This document shows positions 19,862-29,663 of a stretch of 64,000 nt of DNA, one piece after another. The notes under the pieces are model-generated. The model had not been told where the DNA came from. It saw only the letters and a list, made by a program, of their open reading frames with translations, and did no database searches. Position 1 is the stretch's first letter. Every line of letters starts with the position of its first letter. Both the position numbers and the translations under genes were made by a program. Origin of the DNA: Prosthecobacter sp. (lineage in GTDB: Bacteria > Verrucomicrobiota > Verrucomicrobiia > Verrucomicrobiales > Verrucomicrobiaceae); NCBI RefSeq assembly GCF_034366625.1, contig NZ_JAXMIH010000011.1, positions 1 to 64,000 on the forward strand. The letters are read 5' to 3'.

Positions 19862-20413
19862 ATGTCTGAAGTGAATCCCTCCTCCCGCCCTGGTTCTGGT
19901 TCCAAGCCGTCCGGTATGTGGCAGCCGCCGACGCTGGAGGAAATGCAGGCGATGCTGCCGCAATATCGGTTTGAGTCGTTGCTGGGACGCGGTGGCATGG
20001 GGGCGGTTTACAAGGCGGTGCAGGTCTCGCTGGACCGTGCGGTGGCGGTCAAGGTGCTGCCCGGTGATCTGATCGACGACACGGATGCGCAGTTCGCCGA
20101 GCGCTTCAAGAACGAGGCGCGCACGATGGCGAAGATGAATCATCCGAGCATCGTCAACGTGTACGATTTTGGTGAGACGCAGACGGGACTGCTCTACATC
20201 GTGATGGAGTTCATTGACGGGACAGACGTGTCCAAAATGATCGTTTCCCAGGGCAAGCTGCCGGAAGATTACGCGCTCTCCATCACGGCGCATGTGTGTG
20301 ACGCGCTGAACTACGCGCACCGCAATGGTGTGATCCACCGCGACATCAAACCGGCCAATATTTTGATCAATATGGACGGTGCGGTGAAGGTGGCGGCCGT
20401 CGGCTTGGCGTAG
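19862..20413 (+). pseudogene. Ser/Thr protein kinase, N-terminal part of a broken gene
   Basis: 183 residues covering the front of a Hanks-type kinase: pre-kinase motif PTLEEMQAMLPQY, glycine loop GRGGMGAVY, the ATP Lys in AVKV at 64, and HRD at 159-161. The expected DFG at 179-181 reads AVG, and two TAG codons follow at 20411-20416. The reading frame continues open after them into the 20453-23707 part, and the intact paralogue at 23786 has ADFGLAKQ at the same place. The gene is thus cut by stops in the catalytic Mg-binding loop. An assembly or base-calling error is an alternative that read data would settle. Confidence 0.8.
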
Positions 20414-20452
20414 TAGAATGACTCGGCGCTGGGCGGCCTGACGAAGACAAAC

Positions 20453-23400
20453 ATGGCGATGGGCACGCCGGATTTTGTTGCTCCTGAAGCGCTCATCCCT
20501 GGCATTCCGCTGGATGGCCGAGCGGACTTGTATGCCATCGGCGTGATGCTCTACCAGATGCTCACGGGCGAAATTCCACGCGGGATGTGGACGATGCCGG
20601 GCATGAAGCTGGGCACTGATCCGCGTTTTGATGCGATCATCGGCAAGGCGATGCAGACGGATCGTGAGGTGCGCTATCAGAGCGCGGCAGAGCTGCGGCG
20701 TGATCTGGACACGATCCTGACCACGCCGCGTGCGATGACGCAGCCGCAACCTGCTGCGGCACCTGTGCAGCAAACAGCACAAAAACCGCCGTCGCATGGC
20801 CCCAAACCGCCGCAAGGCCAGAAAGCGGCGGACAAGCCGCCATCTGCGCCACCGCCGCCGAAACGAGCGAACTTCGGCATGATCATCGGCCTCGGCGCGA
20901 CGGCGGTGTTGTTGATTGGTGGCTACGTTTTTCTCAAACCGCCCGCGCCGTCGAAGAAAACGACGGCGGCGACCCCTGCTCCTGTTGCACCGCCCAAGCC
21001 GACCCCGCAGCCGCCTGCGACACCTAAACCGGCTACCAAAGCCCCGTCGCCCGCAGTCTCACCCGCCAAGCTGAACAGCACACCCGCGCCTGTCACTGTT
21101 TCCTCTCCTCTGCTCACGCGCCCGGTCATCCAGACGCTCGACCTGCTCGCGCTGACCGATCCGGTGCTCGACCGCGTGTCGGTGCCGAACTTGATTGGCA
21201 AGAACGAATGGAAGCGCGAGGGCGGCGAACTGGTGTACCAACCGGATGGCAAGGCTGGAAAACTGGCAGTGCCGGTGGCTTTCGACTGCCAGGATTACGA
21301 GATCGAATTCAAAGCGAAGAAGCACAGCGGCAACGACCGCATCCATGTGGATGTGCCGCTGAAGAACGGACGCATCCTGCCGCTCATCCTCAACGGCCAG
21401 GGGCGCAAGGTGCTCAATGAAAAGGCCGGCCAGTCCTGGGGGCCGGCCAGTGGTGAAGTGCATGTGAGCATCCGCGTGATCGACGGCCCCGGCGCGTCGG
21501 ATCGCATCTTGATTCAGCGTCAGAACGTGAAGGGCAACCCGCTGGCGGACTGGACGGGTGACCTCGACACCCTGGGCAGGACCGGCGAGGATCATCCCGG
21601 TTTTCCGAAGCAGCCGGTGACCTCGATCTATGTCGTGCGGGACAAGTATGCGGTGCAGGCATGGAAGCTGCGCGTGTTCGAGGGCGCGGCGAAGGTGCTG
21701 CGGGAAACGGTGGCGAAAACCGCCGCCGCCGCACCTGCATCCGCATTGGCGACGGCACCCGCGCCTAAACCCGTGATGCCAGCGCCCGCACCCGCGCCCG
21801 CCGTTCCAGTCACGCCGCCGCCAGCAGCGGACCCTGTTTCGCTCAAGCTGGCCGATTTGGAGACGAAATTTCAAGCCGCCTTTGATCGCGACGCGGGTGC
21901 AGCTTATAAGGCACAGATCGCCAAGCTGAACACGGGCTATGCCACCGCACTTGATCGTGCGCTGGCTGAGGCGGCGAAAGCGGGCAAGCTCGATGACGCG
22001 GTTGCGCTGCGTGAGGAGAAGGAGCGCATGACCGGCGGCAAAGGCTTGCCACCGGAGGATTTGGACACGCTGCCGGAAGCGCTGAAAAAACTGCGGTCCA
22101 CCTGGCGCGGTGCGGAGTCAGGTTACGCGAAGCAGCGGAACGCGCTGGCCGCGCCGTTGTTCGATGCCTACGACAAGGCGCTGGATGCCTTCCAGACCGA
22201 ACTCACGCAGCAGAACAAGATCGACGACGCGCTGCGGGTGAAGACAGCACGAGATGAACTGACGCAACGCCGCGCCAGCATCGCTCCAGCGGCAGTTGAA
22301 GCCCCTGCGCCAACAAAGGCCACGATGCCCGCGCCTGCCGCATCGACCGCCGTCGAGGCGAGCAGCTCATGGCGCAAAGCGGCGGAGTGGATTCTGGGTG
22401 TTGGCGGTGAAATCCGCATCCGTCGCAATGGCGGAGGTGAAGCCACGCTCAAAGATGCCAAAGACCTGCCTGGGGGTCGGTTTGACATTCTCAGCATCAC
22501 CATCGACCCGCGAAACGGCAAGAACGCGGAGATCACGGATGACGATTTCACCCGGTTCAACGGTCTGCGCGACATCGAGACAGTGCGCATGGCCCATCTC
22601 CCGTCCGTCACCGGCAGCGGCTTCGCCGCATTCGTCGCCAGCGCTGACTCGATGAAAAACTTTGCGGTCTATAATGCGCCCTTGCAGCCGCAGCACCTGG
22701 GATTCATCACGCAGTTCAAAAACCTGCGCACTCTGGAATTGAACCGCATTCCGTCACTGCCCGCCGAGTCGCTGACCACGATTCAGGTGTTCAAGGAGCT
22801 GACCCAGTTGCGGCTGCTGGGCCAGATGAAACTGGATGACAAGGCGCTGCTGGCGCTCGCCGGATTGACGAAGCTGACGGATCTGACCATTCCCGGCACT
22901 CTAATCACGGATGAGGGTCTGGTGGCGCTCAAAGGCATGAAAGGGCTGACCTCGCTGGAACTCGCCGACGTCAAAGGCATCACGGGGTCGGGTTTCGTGC
23001 ATCTGGCAGGGGCCAAGGAACTGTTGCGTCTGCTGCTTTCCCACACCGCCGTGGATGACGCGGCCCTCGCTCACCTCTCCGGCCTCACCAAGCTGCGGGA
23101 TCTCGCGCTGCATCAAACCGCCGTCACGGATGCCGGGATCAGGCATCTCGCGCTGCTCAAAGATCTGCGCGTGCTCGAAATCGCTACCAAGGGCGTCACC
23201 GGGGCCACGTTGAACGAGTTGTCCGGCTGCAAGGAACTCACCCGACTGTTCTTGTATGACCGCACGAATGCGAATCACAGCGCGGTCAACGATGCCGGCC
23301 TGCAAGCCGTCGCCGCTGCGGGTTTCCCGAAGCTGGAGGATTTCGCGTATGTCCAGCGTCAGGTCACCGATGCAGGGCTGGCGCACCTCAGCGCCTTGAA

Positions 23401-23707
23401 GCTGAGAAAGCTGACAACGAATACCTCTCCTGGGATCGAAGGGCTGCGGCATCTCGCCGAGATCAGCACGCTGGAATCCTTGGAGTTGGGTCGCAGCAAT
23501 TTGACGGACGAGGGACTGTTGATTCTCTCCAAGCTCAAATCCTTACAGCAACTCACCAGCTTCGATGCTCGAATCACCGATGAGGGATTGAAGCACCTGC
23601 AAACCATGACCGCGCTGAAAGGAGTCACCTTGACCGAGACGAAATTCACTCAGACGGGCCTGGATGCCCTGCTCAAAGCCCGTCCTGGCTTGAAGGTGAC
23701 CAAGTGA
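20453..23707 (+). CDS. C-terminal part of the broken kinase: end of kinase domain, TM helix, jellyroll-like region, helical module, LRRs
   Basis: Same frame as the preceding fragment; the first ATG after the stops is 20453. If translated alone it gives 1084 residues beginning at MAMGTPDFVAPEALIPG (activation loop/APE region), so it cannot be a kinase by itself. It then has a Pro/Ala-rich stretch, one membrane helix (MIIGLGATAVLLIGGYVF), an extracellular beta-rich region, a helical module (LETKFQAAFDRDAGAAYKAQ...), and about ten leucine-rich repeats with the phase LT.L.L..T.ITD.GL..L. The open frame over 3.2 kb suggests recent inactivation, or continued use as a membrane-anchored sensor. Confidence 0.75.
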   Translation: MAMGTPDFVAPEALIPGIPLDGRADLYAIGVMLYQMLTGEIPRGMWTMPGMKLGTDPRFDAIIGKAMQTDREVRYQSAAELRRDLDTILTTPRAMTQPQPAAAPVQQTAQKPPSHGPKPPQGQKAADKPPSAPPPPKRANFGMIIGLGATAVLLIGGYVFLKPPAPSKKTTAATPAPVAPPKPTPQPPATPKPATKAPSPAVSPAKLNSTPAPVTVSSPLLTRPVIQTLDLLALTDPVLDRVSVPNLIGKNEWKREGGELVYQPDGKAGKLAVPVAFDCQDYEIEFKAKKHSGNDRIHVDVPLKNGRILPLILNGQGRKVLNEKAGQSWGPASGEVHVSIRVIDGPGASDRILIQRQNVKGNPLADWTGDLDTLGRTGEDHPGFPKQPVTSIYVVRDKYAVQAWKLRVFEGAAKVLRETVAKTAAAAPASALATAPAPKPVMPAPAPAPAVPVTPPPAADPVSLKLADLETKFQAAFDRDAGAAYKAQIAKLNTGYATALDRALAEAAKAGKLDDAVALREEKERMTGGKGLPPEDLDTLPEALKKLRSTWRGAESGYAKQRNALAAPLFDAYDKALDAFQTELTQQNKIDDALRVKTARDELTQRRASIAPAAVEAPAPTKATMPAPAASTAVEASSSWRKAAEWILGVGGEIRIRRNGGGEATLKDAKDLPGGRFDILSITIDPRNGKNAEITDDDFTRFNGLRDIETVRMAHLPSVTGSGFAAFVASADSMKNFAVYNAPLQPQHLGFITQFKNLRTLELNRIPSLPAESLTTIQVFKELTQLRLLGQMKLDDKALLALAGLTKLTDLTIPGTLITDEGLVALKGMKGLTSLELADVKGITGSGFVHLAGAKELLRLLLSHTAVDDAALAHLSGLTKLRDLALHQTAVTDAGIRHLALLKDLRVLEIATKGVTGATLNELSGCKELTRLFLYDRTNANHSAVNDAGLQAVAAAGFPKLEDFAYVQRQVTDAGLAHLSALKLRKLTTNTSPGIEGLRHLAEISTLESLELGRSNLTDEGLLILSKLKSLQQLTSFDARITDEGLKHLQTMTALKGVTLTETKFTQTGLDALLKARPGLKVTK

Positions 23708-23785
23708 CCCTGGCGGCGGCTTAAAAAGTTATCGCCAAGGGCGCTGGAGTTGCGCTAGCCTTTGCCCGTTTAGCAGCATCCGCGC

Positions 23786-26700
23786 ATGAGCACTGATTCC
23801 CGCCCCGCCTCCTCCCATGCCGGCTCCAAGCCCTCCGGCATGTGGCAGCCGCCGACGTTGGAGGAGATGCAGGCGATGCTGCCACAGTATCAGTTTGTCT
23901 CACTGCTCGGGCGTGGTGGCATGGGGGCGGTTTATAAAGCGATGCAAGTGTCGCTGGACCGCGCGGTGGCGATCAAGGTGCTGCCGGGGGATTTGATTGA
24001 TGACACGGATGCGCAGTTCGCCGAGCGCTTCAAGAACGAGGCGCGCACGATGGCGAAGATGAACCATCCGGCGATTGTGAACGTGTATGACTTCGGCGAG
24101 ACGCAGACCGGACTGCTGTTCATCGTCATGGAGTTCATTGATGGCACGGATGTGTCCAAAATGATCATGTCGCAGGGCAAGCTGCCGCCGGATTACGCGC
24201 TGGCGATCACGGCGCATGTGTGTGACGCGCTGAACTACGCGCACAGCCACAGCATCGTCCACCGCGACATCAAACCGGCGAACATCCTCATCAACATGGA
24301 AGGTGCGGTCAAAGTGGCCGATTTCGGCTTGGCCAAGCAGAGCGATGCCGGAGCCGGTGGCCTGACAAAAACGAACATGGCGATGGGCACGCCCGATTTC
24401 GTGGCCCCGGAGGCGCTGATTCCCGGTGTGCCGCTGGATGGCCGCGCCGACTTGTATGCCATCGGTGTGATGCTCTACCAAATGCTCACCGGGGAAATCC
24501 CGCGCGGCATGTGGACGATGCCAAGCGCGAAGCTGGGCACCGATCCGCGCTTTGACGCGATCATCGGCAAAGCGATGCAGACCGATCGCGAGGCGCGCTA
24601 TCAGACGGCGGCGTCGATCCGCCGCGATCTGGATGTGATCATGACCACGCCGCCTGCCGCTGTGAAAAAACCAGCGGGGCAGGGGCCGCAAGCACCGCAG
24701 CAGCGGAGCGCGGATGCCCCCATCCGCAATCAAGCCGCAGCGAAGCCTGCGGACCGCGCTCTGGCGAGCGCAGCTACAAAGAAATCCAGCACCGGATTCT
24801 ACCTTGGCGTGGCAGCAACGATCATCGTGCTCGGTGCGTTGGTGTTTCTGTTTTCAGGCGGGAAGGAGCCAGTTTCAGCACCGGAACCCGCAGGAAAAAC
24901 CAAGGTGGTGGCGGAAACGCCCGCGCCCAAGCCGAAGACACCGAAGCCAGCGCCGTCTGTTCCCACTCCACGCGTGCCACTCACCGCGCCAGTGCCCACC
25001 TTGACCGCGAAGGCGGTGGATGTGCTGCCCGCTATCGTCCTGGAGCAGGATGTCGTGTACGGCGATTGGAAAATGCAGCCCGACGGTCTGAGGTATGGCG
25101 GACGCAAAGGCAAAGTGAACTCAATCATCGAACTGCCGTTCATATGCAGCGGGAGTTACGTCATCGAAGCCGAGGTCTCCACAGTGCCGACGCCCGGTGA
25201 CATGGTGTTTCATCTGCCCTTCGCCAAAGAAAGCGGCACCGGACAGGACGACATTTCCTTCATGGTGGATCACGCCAAGGGACAGCGCGCAGGCTTCGCC
25301 TACTTCGAGGGAGAAAGCCTTGGCGGCAAAAGAAACCCCGCTTGGGTCGATATGGCCGTGCCGTTGGGGCAGAAAAGCCGCCTGACCGTGAAGGTTGAAT
25401 TGAAGAAACCGGGCCGCATCGCTTTCAGTGCCTGGCGGGACGGCATGCCGCTCGTCGGCTGGGAGGGAGACCGCCGCCTGACCACGGGAGCCGCGCACGT
25501 GTGGCGGCCCAAGAACCAGCCGTGTTTCGCCATCGGTACCACGCTGGACGGCACCGTGTTCCACCGCATCCGCGTGGAGGCGCTCGATGGCGAAATCCAA
25601 TGGCTGCGCGCTCCGGCCACCGTCGCCAAAGCCGCGTCTGCGCCGATGCCGGTCACGACTCCCGCACCCGTCGCACCCGACACTGTGGACACCGCGCCTT
25701 GGACCGGTGCGCTCCCATTGCTGCCGTTGGTGGATGTGCAGAAAGACACGGTGAAGGCAGGATGGACGCGTGAGGGTGGCGATCTGGTCTCTGGCAGCAA
25801 GCACCAGCCTGCCCTGGTGGAACTGCCGGTGATTCCGCCGGAGGAGTATGACCTGCGTCTCCGCTTCACGAGGAAGGAACTGCAAGAGAATATCTTCGTG
25901 GTGCTTTCGCGTGGAGAACATTCCGTTCTCTGGTCTGGTGGAGTTGGGCAAAACACAATTTTCGGCTTCGGCCACTATCGGGGCGGAGCGAGTCTAAAGA
26001 GTCTGATGACCGCTAATCCCAGCTTGAAAACGGTGAGATCCTGCTTCGAGGCAGACCGTGCATACACCGTGCAAATCGCTGTTCGGAAGACAGGAGTCGC
26101 CGCCTACCTCGACGGAGCAAAGGTTTCGGCCCTGCCCGCCGATCTGGCGGAAATGCAGACGCCAGATGCTTTCAAGGTGCGTACGGCGGGTGCTCTTGGC
26201 CTCGGTTCCTTCAAGACATCCTATGCCGTTCATGCCATCGAGCTGCGCGAGGTCACAGGGAAGGTGAAGTATCTGCGGGAACAGCCTGCCGCCGATCTCG
26301 TGGCCCAGCGGCTCGCGCAACTGGAGCAGCAGTTCCTCGTCGCCTACGAAAAGCAGGCGGGAGCCGCGCATAAGGTAGCGGTGGCTGATTTGAATACGAA
26401 ATTCAGCGCCGCGCTGGATCGCAGCATCGCCACGGTATCGCAAGCCGGGAAGCTGGATGAGGCGCTGGCGCTGCGGAACGAGAAGACGCTCATCCAGACC
26501 AGCGGCACCGTGCCTGCGGAGGATGCGGCGGACACAGCGGCTACTTTGCAGACGCTGCGCAAGACCTACCGCGCCACGATGACCACGCTGCGCGCCACTC
26601 GTGACAAAAACACCGCGCCGCTGCACGCTGCGTATGATCGGGCGCTGGCCGTGTATCAGGAGGAACTCACCAAGGCGCAGAAACTTGATGAAGCGCTGCG

Positions 26701-28252
26701 CGTGAAGGCGGTGCGAGATCATGTGGGCACGCAACGTGATCCAGGAGCGGGGGCTGCCAGCCTCCAGCCTGGAAAAGCCGATCCAGGGGCCAAGATGGCC
26801 CCTCTCCTGGGGCAAGGTGCGAACGCCGCCGTTCCCACTGCTCCGATCGCCCCGCCATTGTCTGCGGACAAAGTTTTGCCACTGCCGCCCAAAGCCACGC
26901 CGGAGGAGGTGCGCGCGCTCGTGGAATGGGCGATCGGGGTGAAGAAGGGTCGCGTGTTGGTGATGGACGGCGGGGTGCCTCGGCGCTTCGATAGCCTCGA
27001 TAAACTACCGAAGGGCAGGCTCACGCTGTTGGAATTCTTCATTTACGAGCTGCCGATGGATGATGAGGGGAAGAAATGGCTCGCCGTCCTTGGCCGGGTG
27101 CCAGAGTTGGAATACGTCGGCTTCAACAAGAACCCTGGCACCTTCCCGGTGGAGTTGTTGCGTGGTCTGACGAAGCTCAAGAAGTTGTGGATCACGCCCA
27201 CCGCAGTGGATGATGCGGCTTTCGCACATCTCAGCGGCTTGAAAAAGCTGGAGACGCTGCACATCAATTACATGTGCAGACAATTCACCGGCATGGGCCT
27301 CGGCTACATCAACGAGAACCTGCTCGAACTGCATACAAACAGCCCGACCCTCAGCGCTGAGGGCATGGCGTATCTGCCGCGCTTCAAGAAGTTGCAACGT
27401 TTGTACCTGCCGGGTGACAGCCTTGCCGGACGCGGCGGTTCCCTCACGGACGCCATGCTCGCCGGACTCGCAGCACTGCCGGACCTGGAGGAACTGGATG
27501 TTTCGGAGAGAAATCTGGACGGCTCCTTTCTCGCGTATCTCCCCGCGAACTCGAAGCTGAAGCGGCTCAATCTTCAAGAGATCACGACGTTCAAGCCCCA
27601 GCACCTGACACACCTAGCCAGGCTCAAAAGTCTGGAAGTGCTCACGCTGCCGCCGCTGGATCCCGGTCCCACCGGCATGGCGGCCATCGCCAGCCTGGGC
27701 CTGCTGCGTGAACTCCATGTGATCGGCAACACCACATTTACTGGCGAATCCGTCAAGGGACTGAAGGGGTTCGGCAGTCTCACAAATCTGAGTCTGAACG
27801 TCTGCCCGCTCACGGATGCGGGTCTTGAAGCGATTGCGGGTGCCATGCCGGGACTGCAGCATTTGTCCATGGACATGGGCATGAACGCCAAAAACAAAGC
27901 CACGATCACGCCGGAGGGCCTTTCAAGTCATCTCGGGCGCCTGCGGGGCATGACCTCTCTTCTCCTCAATGGGGATGGCTTCTCGGATGATTGGACGCCC
28001 CACGTCGCGCAACTCAAGGGGGTGAGTTATCTCATGCTGACAGGTGCCCGGGTCACCGACCAAGGCGTTGCGCACCTGATGAAACTGCCGCTTGGCTACT
28101 TCCGCCTGGAGGGCACCCAGGTCACCGATGCGGTCATTCCCATCCTGAAAACTTGTCCCACTCTGAACAGCGTGCCGGTTGGTGGCACCCAGATGACCGA
28201 CGCCGGCAAAGCGGAGCTAAAGCGCCTCCTGGATGCGAACAAGGGGAAGTGA
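23786..28252 (+). CDS. Membrane Ser/Thr protein kinase with two jellyroll-like regions, helical module and leucine-rich repeats
   Basis: 1488 residues, intact paralogue of the gene just upstream (78-bp gap). Kinase core: GRGGMGAVY (about 42-50), Lys64, HRD 159-161, DFG 179-181, APE in FVAPEA. A Pro/Ala linker precedes the single TM helix (FYLGVAATIIVLGALVFLF, about residue 340). Outside lie two LamG/DUF1080-like beta regions, a helical module (DLNTKFSAALDRSIATVSQ...), and C-terminal LRRs ending at residue 1488. Such kinases phosphorylate Ser/Thr in response to signals sensed outside; the ligand is unknown. Two palindromic repeats sit in frame in its linkers. Confidence 0.88.
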   Translation: MSTDSRPASSHAGSKPSGMWQPPTLEEMQAMLPQYQFVSLLGRGGMGAVYKAMQVSLDRAVAIKVLPGDLIDDTDAQFAERFKNEARTMAKMNHPAIVNVYDFGETQTGLLFIVMEFIDGTDVSKMIMSQGKLPPDYALAITAHVCDALNYAHSHSIVHRDIKPANILINMEGAVKVADFGLAKQSDAGAGGLTKTNMAMGTPDFVAPEALIPGVPLDGRADLYAIGVMLYQMLTGEIPRGMWTMPSAKLGTDPRFDAIIGKAMQTDREARYQTAASIRRDLDVIMTTPPAAVKKPAGQGPQAPQQRSADAPIRNQAAAKPADRALASAATKKSSTGFYLGVAATIIVLGALVFLFSGGKEPVSAPEPAGKTKVVAETPAPKPKTPKPAPSVPTPRVPLTAPVPTLTAKAVDVLPAIVLEQDVVYGDWKMQPDGLRYGGRKGKVNSIIELPFICSGSYVIEAEVSTVPTPGDMVFHLPFAKESGTGQDDISFMVDHAKGQRAGFAYFEGESLGGKRNPAWVDMAVPLGQKSRLTVKVELKKPGRIAFSAWRDGMPLVGWEGDRRLTTGAAHVWRPKNQPCFAIGTTLDGTVFHRIRVEALDGEIQWLRAPATVAKAASAPMPVTTPAPVAPDTVDTAPWTGALPLLPLVDVQKDTVKAGWTREGGDLVSGSKHQPALVELPVIPPEEYDLRLRFTRKELQENIFVVLSRGEHSVLWSGGVGQNTIFGFGHYRGGASLKSLMTANPSLKTVRSCFEADRAYTVQIAVRKTGVAAYLDGAKVSALPADLAEMQTPDAFKVRTAGALGLGSFKTSYAVHAIELREVTGKVKYLREQPAADLVAQRLAQLEQQFLVAYEKQAGAAHKVAVADLNTKFSAALDRSIATVSQAGKLDEALALRNEKTLIQTSGTVPAEDAADTAATLQTLRKTYRATMTTLRATRDKNTAPLHAAYDRALAVYQEELTKAQKLDEALRVKAVRDHVGTQRDPGAGAASLQPGKADPGAKMAPLLGQGANAAVPTAPIAPPLSADKVLPLPPKATPEEVRALVEWAIGVKKGRVLVMDGGVPRRFDSLDKLPKGRLTLLEFFIYELPMDDEGKKWLAVLGRVPELEYVGFNKNPGTFPVELLRGLTKLKKLWITPTAVDDAAFAHLSGLKKLETLHINYMCRQFTGMGLGYINENLLELHTNSPTLSAEGMAYLPRFKKLQRLYLPGDSLAGRGGSLTDAMLAGLAALPDLEELDVSERNLDGSFLAYLPANSKLKRLNLQEITTFKPQHLTHLARLKSLEVLTLPPLDPGPTGMAAIASLGLLRELHVIGNTTFTGESVKGLKGFGSLTNLSLNVCPLTDAGLEAIAGAMPGLQHLSMDMGMNAKNKATITPEGLSSHLGRLRGMTSLLLNGDGFSDDWTPHVAQLKGVSYLMLTGARVTDQGVAHLMKLPLGYFRLEGTQVTDAVIPILKTCPTLNSVPVGGTQMTDAGKAELKRLLDANKGK
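24748..24776. repeat. REP-like palindrome inside kinase linker
   Basis: GCGCTC-TGGC-GAGCGC (24756-24771) flanked by TGCGGACC and AGCTAC. It encodes ADRALASAAT in the Pro/Ala linker before the TM helix. The wording resembles dispersed intergenic repeats of verrucomicrobial genomes, from general knowledge. Confidence 0.6.
26786..26802. repeat. REP-like palindrome inside the second kinase linker
   Basis: GGGGCCA-AGA-TGGCCCC lies in the linker between the helical module and the LRR region of the same kinase, coding PGAKMAP. The flanks (CTCCAGCCTGG and CTCCTGGGG) suggest a longer inserted unit of about 26740-26815. Confidence 0.55.
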
Positions 28253-28356
28253 GAGAGTCACGTCTGCGCTGTCCCCCCCTGGCAGCCTCCTGCAATTTTA
28301 CAGTCCTTCTGAATTTTGATGGTTGAGAGACCTCCTGCCGGACGTAATTTGCCGTC

Positions 28357-29490
28357 ATGAAAAACGCGCGCCACCCGCTCATCGCTTTCAGCCTCCTCGC
28401 GGTCATCCTTGTTTCATCGCCACTCCTGCTCGCGCAGCAGACCCAGCGTGTGGATGAGAAAGAACTGCGTACATGGGCAGATCGTGGTGATGCGGACGCA
28501 CAGTTTGAGCTCGGTCTGCGGATGATCACCGGCGAAGGGGTGAAGAAGAATCTCGAGGAAGGTGTGAAATCTGTCGAGAAGGCGGCGAAGCAGAAGCACC
28601 TGCGCGCGCAGCATATCATGGGCACCCTTTATGAAGACGGGGTCGGTGTGAAGAAGGATCTGACCAAGGCGGCGGAGTGGTATCGCATCTCGGCCGATCT
28701 TGGCTTTGCACTCTCGCAGCACAGCCTGGCCGTCTTGTATGAGGAAGGCAAAGGGGTGAAAAAAGATACAGCCAAGGCCGCCGAATGGTTCAAAAAAGCC
28801 GCAGAGCAGGGGAATCCGCCTTCGCAGACCGCGTATGCATCGAAGCTTGAGCGTGGAGATGGCGTGTCCAAAAGCACCGCCAGGGCCGCCCTGTGGTATC
28901 TCAAGGCCGCGCAGCAGGACTTTGTGCCTGCGATGACGCGTCTCGCCAATCTGTACTACACTGGGCAGGGTGTGCCGGTGGATTATCGTCGTGCCGGAGC
29001 CTGGTATCATCGTGCGGCACGCTCCGAAGATCCGTGGGCCTCCAACAATCTTGCATGGTTCCTTGCCACCTGCCCTGAGGACAATCTTCACAACGGAGAA
29101 AATGCCGTTCTGCTCGCACGCCGGGCGCTCAAACTCGTCGCCGAGGTCGTGCAAAGTGATGAGCAGCCCTATGAAATGATCGATACCATGGCCGCCGCCC
29201 TTGCCCGCAACGGCGAGTTCAGGGAGGCTGAGCTTTGGCAGAAGCGTTGCATCACCATGCTTAACGAGGACAAGAACTTGCCTGAAGAAGACCGCAAGAA
29301 GCTTCAGGACGAATTCTCCACCCGCCTGAATCTCTACCAAAAGGCCACCCCCTTTGCCGAGCCTGATCCCAAGGGGGAGGATGGCGCCGAGCCCTTGCCG
29401 CAGGACACGATTCTTCAAGATGAGGGGCTTCCCGAGGGCAAACCGAGGCAAAAAACCACTCCCAAAGGTGGTCGTGGCACGGTGGTTTGA
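28357..29490 (+). CDS. Exported Sel1-repeat (TPR-like) protein
   Basis: 377 residues with a signal peptide MKNARHPLIAFSLLAVILVSSPLLLA. Five Sel1-like repeats are visible between about residues 40 and 230, each with the pattern A...LG.(L/M)Y..G.GV.KD...A..W...AA. A TPR-like helical tail follows (NNLAWFLATCPEDNLHNGENA). The C-terminus is charged and Pro/Gly-rich, likely disordered. Such proteins act as scaffolds in envelope or signalling complexes; the partner is not known. It follows the kinase gene in the same direction and could share its regulon, though a 104-bp gap separates them. Confidence 0.85.
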   Translation: MKNARHPLIAFSLLAVILVSSPLLLAQQTQRVDEKELRTWADRGDADAQFELGLRMITGEGVKKNLEEGVKSVEKAAKQKHLRAQHIMGTLYEDGVGVKKDLTKAAEWYRISADLGFALSQHSLAVLYEEGKGVKKDTAKAAEWFKKAAEQGNPPSQTAYASKLERGDGVSKSTARAALWYLKAAQQDFVPAMTRLANLYYTGQGVPVDYRRAGAWYHRAARSEDPWASNNLAWFLATCPEDNLHNGENAVLLARRALKLVAEVVQSDEQPYEMIDTMAAALARNGEFREAELWQKRCITMLNEDKNLPEEDRKKLQDEFSTRLNLYQKATPFAEPDPKGEDGAEPLPQDTILQDEGLPEGKPRQKTTPKGGRGTVV

Positions 29491-29663
29491 GATCTGGTTC
29501 CGCCACTGTTTCTAACACCGCCTGCTCCCGGCACGTTCCAAGTGACGGCGCAAGATTCGCACACTGAACCGCAATATCTGCAAGACACCCCCCCGCCACC
29601 ACGGTTAAAGCGCAGATCATCCGTCGTTCGTCATTCCACCTTCGCCACTCGTCCTTTTCCCGC

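Noticed and set aside
20390-20420. Diversity-generating retroelement-type mutation at the kinase break
   Set aside because: Changes are A to C, T to G, A to T and C to T on the coding strand, not limited to adenines, and no template repeat or reverse transcriptase was seen.
23708-23785. Regulatory RNA between the two kinases
   Set aside because: Only 78 bp with no stable structure beyond short stems.
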